Shown: positions 24,115-33,424 of the stretch, in pieces
Layout: each line of letters opens with the position of its first letter
Numbering within the stretch: position 1 is the stretch's first letter
Assembly: GCA_965220305.1 (NCBI GenBank)
Contig: OZ244817.1
Location: 3,348,001-3,412,000, forward strand
Reading direction: 5' to 3'
Origin: G965220305 sp965220305
Lineage (GTDB): Bacteria; Chloroflexota; Dehalococcoidia; Lucifugimonadales; UBA3495
Length of the DNA: 64,000 bases
Translations under genes and position numbers: made by a program
Notes under the pieces: generated by a model
The model's database searches: none
The model's input: only the letters and a program-made list of their open reading frames with translations
Told to the model about the DNA's origin: nothing

Positions 24115-25149
24115 ATGGCCTACGCCAGGGGTAGGATCGAAAACGCAGTGGGGACTGGAGTAAGCGGTTACGCCGGTGATGGCGGACCGGCCAGCCTGGC
24201 AGTCCTGGGCGAACCCTTCATGTGCGCCTTCGATGTCCAAGGGAACCTGTATGTCTCGGATGGGCGCAACCATACCGTGCGCCGGGTGGACCAGAGTTCT
24301 GCCACCATTGTCACGGTGGCGGGGAACGGCTCCGAGGGTTACTCCGGCGACGGAGGCCCGGCAACCCAGGCCACGTTCAACCAGCTCTATTCCCTACAGG
24401 TGGATGCCAACGGCGACATACATATTGTTGACCGGCTCAATGCCGTCATTCGCAAGGTGGATGCCAGCACCGGCATAGTCACCACCGTGGCCGGGACGGG
24501 AGAGCAGGGTTACGGGGGCGACGGCGGCCCCGCGACCCAGGCCCAATTCCGCGAACCCAACGACTGCTTCCTGGACGGAAAGGGCGGGTTGCTCATTGCC
24601 GACATCCAGGACCAGCGCATCCGCCGACTGGACCTGTCCAGCGGAATCATCACCACCTTTGCCGGCAACAGCGAAAAGGTAAGGGGCGGCGACGGCCTAC
24701 CAGCCACCGAGGCCTCAATTCTCGGCGCCCGAGCGGTGTGCATGGACTCCAAGGGGAACACCTACATCGCCGAGCGGGAAGGCAACGGTGTACGCAAGGT
24801 GGACGCCAATGGAATCATGTCTACCTTCGCGGGCACCGGCGAGCGCGGTTACACCGGCGATGGCGGCCCGGCGTTGACTGCTACCTGGGGCGCGCCCAAG
24901 GCAATCCGCTGTGACAGCCAGGACAACGTGATCGTGGTGGATACGGAAAACCACGCCATCCGGCGTATCGACGCCAGCACCGGCATTGTCACCACCATCG
25001 CCGGAGGACACCAGGGCGACGACGGGGACGGCGGCAACGCTACCGATGCCGGCCTATTCCGCCCCCACGGCTGCGACATCGACGCCCAGGGAAACCTGTT
25101 CATCGCCGACAGCAGCAACTCACGGGTGCGCGTTGTGGGAATGGCCTAA
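24115..25149 (+). CDS. NHL-repeat beta-propeller protein
   Basis: A 344-residue protein built of six repeats of about 55 residues. Each has a GYxGDGGPAT-type turn followed by a strand set such as GNLYVSDGRNHTVRRVD, giving a six-bladed propeller. No signal peptide is visible after the chosen start, which has a strong GGAGGAGGAATAATC site; the frame is open upstream to 23980 but unconvincing. NHL propellers bind proteins or ligands, and some are lyases. No partner domain is present and the function is unknown. Confidence 0.85.
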   Translation: MAYARGRIENAVGTGVSGYAGDGGPASLAVLGEPFMCAFDVQGNLYVSDGRNHTVRRVDQSSATIVTVAGNGSEGYSGDGGPATQATFNQLYSLQVDANGDIHIVDRLNAVIRKVDASTGIVTTVAGTGEQGYGGDGGPATQAQFREPNDCFLDGKGGLLIADIQDQRIRRLDLSSGIITTFAGNSEKVRGGDGLPATEASILGARAVCMDSKGNTYIAEREGNGVRKVDANGIMSTFAGTGERGYTGDGGPALTATWGAPKAIRCDSQDNVIVVDTENHAIRRIDASTGIVTTIAGGHQGDDGDGGNATDAGLFRPHGCDIDAQGNLFIADSSNSRVRVVGMA

Positions 25150-25197
25150 GCCTGTGGGCAGGGGTACGCGTCGCTGGAGTAGCTAGACGCCGAGCTA

Positions 25198-26325
25198 TCA
25201 ACCGGCGCTTTCCCGTAATCTCGACCGGAACTCTGGGGGGATCTGCCTCAACCGCCGTCGGAAGGTGGTATCTCCCCTATCCCGGACCCTTTGGGCGGCT
25301 TCCAGAATTAACTCCACGCCGCCAACGAAATCGTCCTGGTGGATGTATTCCGCCTCGATGCGGTCGTTGGGAGCCCCGTTGTGGTAGTTCCCCAGGGGAA
25401 AGGCGATGCCCGTTGTGGGGTATCCGTACAGGGCGAAGGCGCTAGCCTCGCAGGTGCCGCCGCTCATGAGTTGGCGCTGCACCCGGAACCCTTCGGGACG
25501 CGCCTGCAGGGTCTCCCGGGCCCGTATCAGGGCCGCCTCCGCGTCGGCATTGAAGGTATAGCCAGCGTCCCCCACCCGGATGACCGGCCCGCCGCCGATC
25601 TCCGCCCCGGGCAGAGTGCGGCTCGATTCCAGGGATACCACCAGGGTCTCAGCGGGTAGGGTGCCCGCTTCAGCCAGCAACCGGGCTCCCACCAATCCCA
25701 CTTCCTCGGCCCTGGTAAAAATGCCGTAGACATCGCCGGGAGGTGATTGAGTGGTGAGGAACGACAGGGCCGCCAGAATACTGCCGCATCCGGCCAGGTC
25801 ATCCAGGGCCCGCATCCGGATGTACTCCCCATCCAGTTCAAAGTCCACCAGGTCAAAAACCACCGGACGGGGAAATGGCGCATCCGAAAGCCGCGACGGG
25901 TCGTCCAGCTTGATGAGGGTGCGTCGGTCATTCTCAGCACCGTAGGGGCCAGCGGTGGCGGCTCCCGTTCGTCCTCCATCGGGCAGGAGCACCTGCAATG
26001 GGACTCCCTCGACAAAGCTGGCAGCCGGTACCCCTCCCAGGGCGGTGGCGACCAAAAAGTCCCCGTCCCAGGCAGTCGCCTCAAAGCCGGGGTGGTCCAT
26101 GTGTGCCATAAACGCTATCGGCGGCACGCTGGCTGCCGTCGAAGCGCCAGACACTTTGGCGATGATGTTGCCGTAGTCGTCGGACTGGAAGCCCAGGCCC
26201 GATTGGCTGAGGATGGACTTGACGACGGAAGCTACTCCGTCCTCGGAAAAGGAGGTGGCGGGCTGGCCTCCCAAGCGGGCCAGAATGTCCAGGGCGTGCT
26301 GTCGCAGATTCTCCATTTGGTTCAA
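25198..26325 (-). CDS. M42/M20-like metallopeptidase
   Basis: A 375-residue co-catalytic zinc peptidase. Metal motifs are PIAFMAHMDHPGFEA, RALDDLAGCG (bridging Asp), FTRAEEVGLVGA (catalytic Glu-Glu) and, near the C-terminus, a GNYHNGAPND histidine. This order fits the M42 glutamyl aminopeptidase group with its PDZ-like insert, although M20 enzymes share the fold. Start could be the TTG at 26325 or the ATG three codons later. It is expected to trim small peptides in the cytosol. Confidence 0.85.
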   Translation of the reverse strand: MNQMENLRQHALDILARLGGQPATSFSEDGVASVVKSILSQSGLGFQSDDYGNIIAKVSGASTAASVPPIAFMAHMDHPGFEATAWDGDFLVATALGGVPAASFVEGVPLQVLLPDGGRTGAATAGPYGAENDRRTLIKLDDPSRLSDAPFPRPVVFDLVDFELDGEYIRMRALDDLAGCGSILAALSFLTTQSPPGDVYGIFTRAEEVGLVGARLLAEAGTLPAETLVVSLESSRTLPGAEIGGGPVIRVGDAGYTFNADAEAALIRARETLQARPEGFRVQRQLMSGGTCEASAFALYGYPTTGIAFPLGNYHNGAPNDRIEAEYIHQDDFVGGVELILEAAQRVRDRGDTTFRRRLRQIPPEFRSRLRESAG

Positions 26326-26439
26326 CCCCCGGATAGGTTGGCCCGATTATAGCAAGGCGCAGCGCGTGCCGGTAGGCCAGGGTCTTCCGATTTTCCGAGT
26401 AGAGGCAAGTCTGTCCTGTCGGACACAATGCCATCCCCC

Positions 26440-26550
26440 ACCGTCATTCCGGCGGAGGCCGGAATCCAGGGGTGAAGGGCTTTTGCCGGCCCGGGGCTGT
26501 AGACCCTTCGTACCGCTCAAGGTGACAAAGGTGACAATCGAAAGACCCTG
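26440..26550. repeat. Intergenic repeat, copy 1
   Basis: A segment opening CCGTCATTCCGGCGGAGGCC and ending TGACAATCGAAAGACCCTG. The same opening and ending, with GGAATCCAGGGGTG between, recur at 39003-39102 in another gap. The first 30 bases form an imperfect inverted repeat (CATTCCGGC / GCCGGAATC). It fills part of the 460-base gap between the peptidase and dehydrogenase genes; I see no gene there. Confidence 0.7.
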
Positions 26551-26788
26551 TGTAATGGATGGGCTTCCGGGAAGGGCTCTGGAGCAGGGGCGTAGTCCGG
26601 CCAGCCGGCTCGTGCTCCCGGCGCCGGGCCAGGGCCGTCGCCTGCTTCCTTCGCCGTAGCCCGCCCATCCCGGTGGTGGTATACTGCGTCGCTAGGTAGT
26701 TCTTGCCAGTATTGGAGCGCAGTCGGTGCCGCATCGGTGCCGATGCGTCCACCGGTAGGGTTTAGCCGGTAGAGTTTAGGAGGTAACA

Positions 26789-27865
26789 ATGCTGCCACGT
26801 TTCCGGGTCAATGTCGATGACGCCACTATGGTTTCGGGAGACGCCCTCAAGGCCACCACCGCCGCCGTCTTTGAAAAAATGGGGGTGCCCCCGGAAGACG
26901 CTCAACTGGGCGCCGATGTGCTGGTGCTGGCCGACCTGCGGGGAGTGGATAGCCACGGCGTGTCCAACATGCTGCGTAGCTACGTTGGCGGCTACACCAG
27001 CGGTCAAATAAATCCTCGCCCCCAGCTAAAGACTGTTCGGGAAACTCCCAGCACGGCTAACATCGACTCCGACCGAGGGTTGGGGATTATAACCACCCCC
27101 AAGGCAATGGAAATCGCCATCAGGAAGGCTCGGGAAGTGGGCGTGGGCATGGTTACCATCGGCAACGCGCGCCACCTGGGCATGGCCTCTTACCACGCCA
27201 TGATGGCGCTGGAGCACGACATGATTGGCGTCTGCATGACCAGTTGCCCCCCCTCGGTGTTGCCCACCTTTGGGGCCGAGCCCCGCCTGGGCACCAACCC
27301 CATTGCGGTGGCCGTACCGGCGGGCATGGAGCCGCCCTTTGTCTTTGATGCGGCTACCAGCACCGTCGCCGCCAACAAGATTGGCATTGCCCGTCGTCTG
27401 GGCGTGCAGTTGGAAGCGGGCTGGCTGGCCGACGAAGAGGGCACTCCCATCATGGAAGAAATCGACCCACCGGAAAAGTATACGCTGCTAACCCTGGGCA
27501 GCACCCGGGAGTTGGGGTCTCACAAGGGTTACGGCCTCTCCTGTGTGGTTGACATTCTCGCCGGGGTGCTCACCGGATTCGGCTACGGCGCTGTGCCGGG
27601 CCGACCCAACTTCGGCCACTACGTTGCCGCCTACAACATTGCTGGATTTGACGACCCGGACCACTTCAAGAGCGAAATGGACCAGTGGCTGCAAATGATG
27701 AAGAGCACCAAGCCAGCCCCGGGCCACGATCGGGTGTTGGTTGCGGGCCAGCCCGAGGCGGAGATGGAAGTAATCCGTCGGGCGGAGGGCGTACCCCTGC
27801 ACCCGGAGGTGGTGGAGTGGTTCCACGACACCTGCGGCGAACTCGGCATAAGCTGCGCCTTCTAA
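26789..27865 (+). CDS. Malate/L-lactate-type dehydrogenase (Ldh family)
   Basis: A 358-residue NAD(P)-dependent oxidoreductase of the Ldh2/MDH2/DpkA family, not the Rossmann malate dehydrogenase. Signatures: DLRGVDSHGVSNMLRSYV near residue 48, IGNARHLGMASYHAMMA near 124, RLGTNPIAVAVP near 169 and SHKGYGLSCVVDILAGVLTG near 245. Substrates in the family include malate, ureidoglycolate, 2,3-diketogulonate and sulfolactate. The start has AGGAGGTAACA upstream. Cytosolic. Confidence 0.93.
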   Translation: MLPRFRVNVDDATMVSGDALKATTAAVFEKMGVPPEDAQLGADVLVLADLRGVDSHGVSNMLRSYVGGYTSGQINPRPQLKTVRETPSTANIDSDRGLGIITTPKAMEIAIRKAREVGVGMVTIGNARHLGMASYHAMMALEHDMIGVCMTSCPPSVLPTFGAEPRLGTNPIAVAVPAGMEPPFVFDAATSTVAANKIGIARRLGVQLEAGWLADEEGTPIMEEIDPPEKYTLLTLGSTRELGSHKGYGLSCVVDILAGVLTGFGYGAVPGRPNFGHYVAAYNIAGFDDPDHFKSEMDQWLQMMKSTKPAPGHDRVLVAGQPEAEMEVIRRAEGVPLHPEVVEWFHDTCGELGISCAF

Positions 27866-27868
27866 ATC

Positions 27869-28216
27869 ATGGCCTCTGAGAATAGGTCTATCGAGCCGGT
27901 GGGAGGGCCGGGGCAATTGGTGCCTGACGCAGGCAAATGGATTCTGAACGTTGTGACCGTTGATGGAGCCAGGACCACCCATCAGTACGATGTGCCAGGC
28001 AACCAATTGCAGGCGGCCAGGCTGATACGCGACGTGAGCGAGCGCATAATGCAGGGTTTCAGCGGAAGGCGAAGCGTACTCAGGCTGGATTATCCCCTGG
28101 TCACCTACAACCCGGACCACATCGTCCGCATCGAATTTGGGGCATTCACCCCGGAACAGTGGGCCAAGGCCTTGGAGGATGCCAAGAGGCGCGCCATTGG
28201 ATTTCGGACTTCCTAG
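27869..28216 (+). CDS. Hypothetical protein downstream of the Ldh-family gene
   Basis: A 115-residue soluble protein starting four bases after the previous stop, so probably cotranscribed. It has short beta strands (WILNVVTVDGA, VLRLDYPLVTYNPDHIVRIEFG) and a C-terminal helix (FTPEQWAKALEDAKRRAIGF). No family recognised. There is no clear ribosome site, consistent with translational coupling. Confidence 0.55.
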   Translation: MASENRSIEPVGGPGQLVPDAGKWILNVVTVDGARTTHQYDVPGNQLQAARLIRDVSERIMQGFSGRRSVLRLDYPLVTYNPDHIVRIEFGAFTPEQWAKALEDAKRRAIGFRTS

Positions 28217-28258
28217 ACTTCGATGGATCCCTTGTCGGAGGACAAAAGCCTGACTTCT

Positions 28259-28486
28259 TCAGAACCATAGGCAGGTAATGGTATCGACGATACCGTTTAT
28301 GGGTAGAATACGCTGGCGCAGAATTCCGACCAAGTCTTCATGGGTGTCGGCTTCCAACTCCACCACAATGTCGTAGGGGCCCAGTACCTCCCGCACGAGG
28401 ATGCCCCGCAGGCCATTCAGGCGTTCCACCACCTCCCGGGTCTTGGGTGGTTCTGTATTAATGAGTATGTATGCGTTAGCTGCCAT
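28259..28486 (-). CDS. Stand-alone Lrp/AsnC ligand-binding (RAM) domain protein
   Basis: A 75-residue protein: AYILINTEPPKTREVVERL, GILVREVLGPYDIVVELEAD and LVGILRQRILPINGIVDTITCLW match the effector-binding half of Lrp/AsnC regulators, with no DNA-binding domain. Such stand-alone domains form oligomers that bind amino acids. It is last in a minus-strand series after two flavin monooxygenases and a hydrolase, 95 bases from the nearest. Confidence 0.88.
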   Translation of the reverse strand: MAANAYILINTEPPKTREVVERLNGLRGILVREVLGPYDIVVELEADTHEDLVGILRQRILPINGIVDTITCLWF

Positions 28487-28581
28487 TCCTCACCCCGCGG
28501 ATTGGTTTGTTATATCCATAATTTCCATGCGCTCCGGGTAGGTCCAATCTTCCCCTGGGCGCCATGCCGTCAAGCCAACTC

Positions 28582-29709
28582 CTAGTCCTTCAGCGCCGGA
28601 ATCACTTCTTTGCCGAACAGTTCCAGCGAGCGCATGGTGTCCTGGTGGGACAATTGCCCGCCCTGGGCTTCCAGCAGCAGCGCTCCTACACCCAGCCGGT
28701 CCTTGATGTACCGCAGCTTCTCGATCACCGTGTCCGGGCTCCCCACCACCAGGTGGTACCGGTCCTGCAATTCCTGGTAGGATAGCTCGTTCAGCGGGGT
28801 GGGGCGGCGCTGGGCCACCGCGTTGACCCCGGCCCGGGACATGTACCCCGGCGGCGACCAGTATTCGCGGGGACCGCGCAGGGGATAGTTCATCCGCCAA
28901 AGGAAGGCTTTGCCGGCTTCCTGGGCCTTTTCGTCGGTGTCGTTGACGTGGCAGCAAATCATGAAGGCGAAGTTGTCTGGCCCGGCTTCCCACCCGTCCT
29001 CCGCAGCGTATTCCCGGTAGCGTTGGAACAGCCCCTCGGCTACCTCCAAAGGCGTGAGGAAAGCTGCGTAGGTGTACCTGTGGCGGGCCGTCCACTCCAC
29101 GGTTTCCGGGCTGCCGGTGCCGGGTACCCAGATGGGGGGATGGGGCTTCTGGAGGGGCAGCATCCAGGGGTTGACCGCCCGGTAGTGGTAGTGCTTTCCC
29201 TCCCAGCGGAAGGGACCGGGGGTGGTCCAGGTCTTGATTACCAGGTCGTGGCACTCCTCGAACCGCTCCCGGTTGTACACCGGGTTGGTATTGTTGGCCC
29301 AGCTTTCGATGCCGATGCCCCGCACGAAGCCGGAAAGAATCCTGCCGCCGGAAATAACGTCCAACATGGCGATTTCTTCGGCCAGCCGTACCGGGTTATC
29401 CGAAGTGGGCAGCATGTTCCCTAACATGAGTATCTTGGCCCGGGAGGTGGTACGGGCCAGGATGCCCCCGGTGATGTTAACCTCCACGTCCATGCAGGAA
29501 GGCGTGTTGTGGTGCTCGTTAATCATCAACCCGTCGAAGCCCACCTCCTCAGCGTACTGGTACTCGTCCAGGTAACGCTTGAACAGGTCATGGGCCTTAC
29601 TGGGGTCGAAGTAGGTGTTCGGGAAGGTGAGACGCATGGAGGGGTATTTCTCCGCCTCCGACTCGGGAAACTCGGCGTAGGGGAACTCGGTGAAATAGAA
29701 GACTTCCAT
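28582..29709 (-). CDS. LLM-class flavin-dependent monooxygenase, tandem paralogue B
   Basis: A 375-residue luciferase-like enzyme. VGFDGLMINEHHNTPSCMD, LMLGNMLPTSDNPVRLAEEIAMLD and GGRILSGFVRGIG are family signatures; PGPFRWEGKHYHYRAVNPW and PHPPIWVPGTGSPETVEW are shared almost word for word with the gene at 30716-31936. The two flank an alpha/beta hydrolase on the same strand. FMN/F420-dependent oxidation of an unknown organic substrate is expected. Start ATG after CGGAGCAACGTA. Confidence 0.93.
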   Translation of the reverse strand: MEVFYFTEFPYAEFPESEAEKYPSMRLTFPNTYFDPSKAHDLFKRYLDEYQYAEEVGFDGLMINEHHNTPSCMDVEVNITGGILARTTSRAKILMLGNMLPTSDNPVRLAEEIAMLDVISGGRILSGFVRGIGIESWANNTNPVYNRERFEECHDLVIKTWTTPGPFRWEGKHYHYRAVNPWMLPLQKPHPPIWVPGTGSPETVEWTARHRYTYAAFLTPLEVAEGLFQRYREYAAEDGWEAGPDNFAFMICCHVNDTDEKAQEAGKAFLWRMNYPLRGPREYWSPPGYMSRAGVNAVAQRRPTPLNELSYQELQDRYHLVVGSPDTVIEKLRYIKDRLGVGALLLEAQGGQLSHQDTMRSLELFGKEVIPALKD

Positions 29710-29745
29710 TACGTTGCTCCGTCGTGACCGGGAGATATTACCCCG

Positions 29746-30531
29746 TTAGGCCAAGAAGTCCAAAGCCGTCTTGACGAACTCGTCGGGCTTCTCCATTTGC
29801 GGCGCGTGGCCGCAGTTGTCGATTACCACCAGGTCGGAACCCGGGATGGCTTGCTGGTAAAGCTCGCCGCACTCCAGGGGAACGATACGGTCTTCCCGGC
29901 CCCAGACGATGCGGGTGGGGCATTTGGCGCGTCCCAGGAGGGAGGGTAGCCTGGGGTCGTACATGTAGGGTTTCCAGCACAGCCGGACCGCCATTTCCCG
30001 GTCCCGCTCAGCCTGGTCCTGCTGCTGGGGCGTTGGCAGTTGGCCGAATACCTGGTCGTACTCCGGGGCCTGTTGGGGGTCGTGGAACATCAGCTCCGTC
30101 ACCTGGGCCGGGCTGATGATGAAAATGTCGGCAATCTCCGACTGTTCCGGTTTGATCCCCACTGCGTCCACCAGCATCAGCTTGCTGAAGGAGTGGCGGC
30201 TCATGGCAACCATCTCTGATGCCAGCCAGCCGCCCATGGAAAACCCGATGGCTCGCACGCCTTCCAGCCCCTCTTGTTCCTGGAACCAAGTGTAGAAACA
30301 TGCCAGGTCCTGGACGCTCTCGACCCACTCGGGCCGGTCGGAAGTGCCGAAGCCGGGGTGGGACGGCAGGTACACGGTGTACTGGTCCGAAAGCTCCTGG
30401 ACGTAGCGGAGCCATCCCCGGCTGCCGCCGGCCCCGTGGAGAATCAGCAGCGGGTCCCCGGAGCCTCCCTTGAGCACTTGGAGCTTGGAGCCGCCAACAT
30501 CCACGAACTCTTCGGTGAAATCAGATGCCAT
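29746..30531 (-). CDS. Alpha/beta hydrolase
   Basis: A 261-residue serine hydrolase. LLILHGAGGSRGWLRYV is the oxyanion region, AIGFSMGGWLASEM holds the nucleophile elbow (Gly-Phe-Ser-Met-Gly), TRIVWGREDRIVP carries the acid and NCGHAPQMEKP the histidine. It is typical of meta-cleavage-product hydrolases and other C-C or ester hydrolases. The ATG at 30531 is better spaced from AAGGAG than the TTG two codons before. It lies between two paralogous monooxygenases (37 bases before the next), so it may act on their product. Confidence 0.92.
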   Translation of the reverse strand: MASDFTEEFVDVGGSKLQVLKGGSGDPLLILHGAGGSRGWLRYVQELSDQYTVYLPSHPGFGTSDRPEWVESVQDLACFYTWFQEQEGLEGVRAIGFSMGGWLASEMVAMSRHSFSKLMLVDAVGIKPEQSEIADIFIISPAQVTELMFHDPQQAPEYDQVFGQLPTPQQQDQAERDREMAVRLCWKPYMYDPRLPSLLGRAKCPTRIVWGREDRIVPLECGELYQQAIPGSDLVVIDNCGHAPQMEKPDEFVKTALDFLA

Positions 30532-30715
30532 AGTCAAACTCTCCTTATCCCATTAGATGCCCTGCCGGCGACGGGCGCGCCTCAACCTCAGTCAGTAGGA
30601 CTACCCGAGATCGCCCCTCGCAGGGCGCCACTGTTTATCTAAACGTATGTCCCAGGGAGGGCAGGCACTCGGGGCAACCAATCTGAGAGTGACTTACCCG
30701 GGGCAAGATCTGGTC

Positions 30716-31936
30716 TTAGTTGGCCTGGGCCGCCTTCTGGAACGGGTCGGTCAACTCCAGTTCCTCGCCGATTTCCCGCAGGGCTGGCAGGACTTCCTGG
30801 CCCATCAACTCCAGGCAGCGCATGGTATCCGGGTGGCTGATGTCTCCGTCGTTAGTCCACACCGCCAAGATGCCAGGGCGCATGTAGCTCAACACTTCCC
30901 GGAGCTGCTGCACGACCGTTTCCGGGCTCCCGATAATCCAGCGCTTGGAGTCCAGGATGGCATCGTAATGGGCGCCGTCCAAGCCGCCGACGCGGAAGGG
31001 GTCGCTGCGGATCTGCTCGCGCAATCGCAGGAACCGTGGATCGTCGCTGCGGCTGCCGTAGCCTACCGGAGAGGCGTAGTCCCGGGGCAGAGGGATACGG
31101 CCCACGCCGATGTTGCCCACCATGTAACCCTTGCCCACGTCGTAGGCCTTCTCGTCGGTATCTTGGACGTGAATGCGAACCAGGTAGCCGAAATTCTCCG
31201 GCCCGGGCTCGTAGCCGTGCTCTCGGGCGGTCTCGGAGTAGATGGACTTCATGTCTTCGGTGCCCTGGGGGTCGGTTTCCAGGAAGATATAGGGATAGTT
31301 GCGCTCGGCGCACCACACCAGGGTCTCGGGACTACCCGTGCCGGGAATCCAGATGGGCGGATGGGGCTTCTGTAGGGGCACCTGGAAGGGGTTGACCACC
31401 CGGAACTGGTAATGCTTGCCCTCCCAGCGGAAGGGGCCGGGGGTAGTCCAGGTCTTGACCACCAGGTCGTGGGCCTCTTCAAATCGTTCCCGGTTGTGCA
31501 GCGGGTTGGTATTGGTGGCCAGGCTCTCGACGCCAGTGCCGCGCACGAAGCCGGAAACCAGGCGGCCACCGGAAATCATGTCTATCTCCGCCAACTCTTC
31601 GGCCAAGCGAATTGGGTTATCGAAAATGGGAAGGGGATTGCCCAGCAGGACGATTTTGGGTTTCTTGGTAACCCGGGCCAGGATGGCGGCTTCCAGGTTC
31701 ATGGTGGCGCCCATGCAGGTGGGGGTATTATGGTGCTCGTTGAGCATCAGGCCGTCGAAGCCGACCTCTTCGGAATACTCGTACTCGTCCAGGTACATGT
31801 TGTAGAGAGTGGACGCCACGGCCGGGTCGAAGTGAGAATTGGAGAAGGTGAGCCGCACGGCTTCATTGGGGCTGTTGCGGACATCCTCCTCGGTGTAGTT
31901 GGTGTAGGCCCGTTCGGTGAACCGCATCAAGAACAT
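30716..31936 (-). CDS. LLM-class flavin-dependent monooxygenase, tandem paralogue A
   Basis: A 406-residue luciferase-like enzyme and paralogue of the gene at 28582-29709. VGFDGLMLNEHHNTPTCMG, LLGNPLPIFDNPIRLAEELAEID and GGRLVSGFVRGTG match the family. The C-terminus is longer than its paralogue's. The start at 31936 has an ideal GGAGG with five-base spacing; an upstream ATG at 31978 lacks one. It is first in a monooxygenase-hydrolase-monooxygenase series, though the 184-base gap to the hydrolase may hold a second promoter. Confidence 0.93.
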   Translation of the reverse strand: MFLMRFTERAYTNYTEEDVRNSPNEAVRLTFSNSHFDPAVASTLYNMYLDEYEYSEEVGFDGLMLNEHHNTPTCMGATMNLEAAILARVTKKPKIVLLGNPLPIFDNPIRLAEELAEIDMISGGRLVSGFVRGTGVESLATNTNPLHNRERFEEAHDLVVKTWTTPGPFRWEGKHYQFRVVNPFQVPLQKPHPPIWIPGTGSPETLVWCAERNYPYIFLETDPQGTEDMKSIYSETAREHGYEPGPENFGYLVRIHVQDTDEKAYDVGKGYMVGNIGVGRIPLPRDYASPVGYGSRSDDPRFLRLREQIRSDPFRVGGLDGAHYDAILDSKRWIIGSPETVVQQLREVLSYMRPGILAVWTNDGDISHPDTMRCLELMGQEVLPALREIGEELELTDPFQKAAQAN

Positions 31937-32107
31937 GGGAACCTCCAGATTATTAGGATTCGCCAGTCCAATGTGCATTGAGAGAATGGACTGGCTACTT
32001 TATGGCTAGGTGGGTGTCAACTGCTACCAAGCTGTCACCATCACTACTCCTCATTGTTGCGGGTTGTTTCGGGAATAAAGGAACGCTCGACTGGGTTAGG
32101 GCTTGGG

Positions 32108-32299
32108 CTAGGTTCCCAAGAACAGCTTAACAGCGATGGCAACCAGGGCCGCTACAATGGTAGCGCCCACGCCCAGCAAGGCGAGTGTCAGCCGGTCGAG
32201 CCTGGCCTCGATGCGGTCCAGCCGGGCATTCGTCTGTTCCTGGTTGCCCTCCAGCCTTCCGGTACTGCGAAATATGTCTGGCAACGTTTCCGTAGTCAC
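32108..32299 (-). CDS. Small coiled-coil membrane protein
   Basis: A 63-residue protein: a polar heptad stretch (NQEQTNARLDRIEARLDRLTL) followed by one hydrophobic helix (LLGVGATIVAALVAIAVKLFL). The GTG start has GGAG six bases upstream. Such mini-proteins are common and unassigned; it may assemble in the inner membrane through its coiled coil. It stands alone. Confidence 0.6.
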   Translation of the reverse strand: MTTETLPDIFRSTGRLEGNQEQTNARLDRIEARLDRLTLALLGVGATIVAALVAIAVKLFLGT

Positions 32300-32485
32300 T
32301 ATCTACTCCGAACGTAGCATACTGCGTCATCGCCCATGCCCTAGCGCCCATATCCCGGTTTCCGCGCTACGCCGGAATCCAAACCGGGCACTAGGGCAGT
32401 TTAGCGCAGATATGGCAGTACATCAATTGCATCGTCAATGCGCGGGAATGGTGACGGGCAGCAGAAGTCGCTATGGGCATCTGGT

Positions 32486-33422
32486 TCAAAGGTCGGCGAA
32501 CTCCGAAAAGTAGTTTTCGTCCAGCTTCTTCAACTCGTAGGTGAACTCGGTAACGACGCCGACGCCGTGCTCAATCATCAGCCGGGCCAATTCCTCTCCA
32601 CCAATCAGCCGGATAAACTTGCTGCCCGCCGATATGGTCTCGGCGGTGCGTTGCGCCGACGCGCTGAAGTTGGACGTGGTGATAAACACTCCCTTGGATG
32701 CGCCTTTGGCGTCCAGGCTGCCGGAGAAGTTGCGGATTTCCGGTTCGCCAACCTGACCCGGCCCACCGCTTGGCCTGAAGGTAGACCTTTTCCAACCCCA
32801 GCGGGTCTTGGTTGATTACGCCGTCAATCCCGCCGTCGCCGCTGCCCCCAACGGCCTGGCCCGTGCCGTAGCCCATCTTTACTAGCAAATCAATCACCAG
32901 TGCCTCAAAGCGCTCGGGGGAAATGTCTCCGATGTTTTCGAGCAGTTGTCGGGTCAAATTACTTTGCAACTGCCGGAAACCGTTTTCCATCAATTCATCG
33001 GGCCCGACGTCCAAAGCACCCAGGGCAGATATGTCTCTTGTTTGTGAGACAGCATTCGATACACCAAGCCGCCCACTGTTGCTTGGCCGCGATCGTGTGT
33101 CGTCTGCAAGCTCCTTTAGTTGTGCGATAGAAATCGGACCCGGATTCTCAGCGAGGAAATCTCTCCCCTGCGTGGTGATGTTCCACATCCCTCTGGCGAC
33201 TCGGTTTAACAGGCCGGCGTTTTTCAGATACAACTCCGCGTAGCTAACATTGGTGTTGAGCCTGACTGCTCCTGACGAAGTCCGCTCGCGTTGGTCCTCG
33301 TTACTAAGGTTGAGCTGGTCGATCACTGCATTCATTATCTGGCGATGCGAAATCGCACCGTTTGCGTCGGAGAGGATTTCCAGCACCGGCCGATGCAAAT
33401 CGGACTGTCTCGGTACAGCCAT
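32486..33422 (-). pseudogene. mrr: Mrr-type restriction endonuclease, broken by a one-base frameshift
   Basis: The first frame (33422 down to about 32760) encodes an N-terminal winged-helix Mrr domain, then FEALVIDLLVKMGYG, GGSGDGGIDG (catalytic Asp near 200) and VYLQAKRWAG (Gln-Ala-Lys, 216-218). After this the frame becomes nonsense. Removing one base near 32755-32761 restores a continuous Mrr C-terminus (QVGEPEIRNFSGSLDAKG, then VFITTSNFSASAQRTAE), which runs to the stop at 32486. Mrr enzymes cut methylated DNA. It starts two bases after the flavin monooxygenase stop, with GAGGTG upstream. Real mutation versus assembly error is unresolved. Confidence 0.88.
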
Positions 33423-33424
33423 CT

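Noticed and set aside
24661..24700. Break in the NHL repeats suggesting a frameshift
   Set aside because: The fourth repeat is simply more divergent (GGDGLPATEA); the frame continues without interruption.
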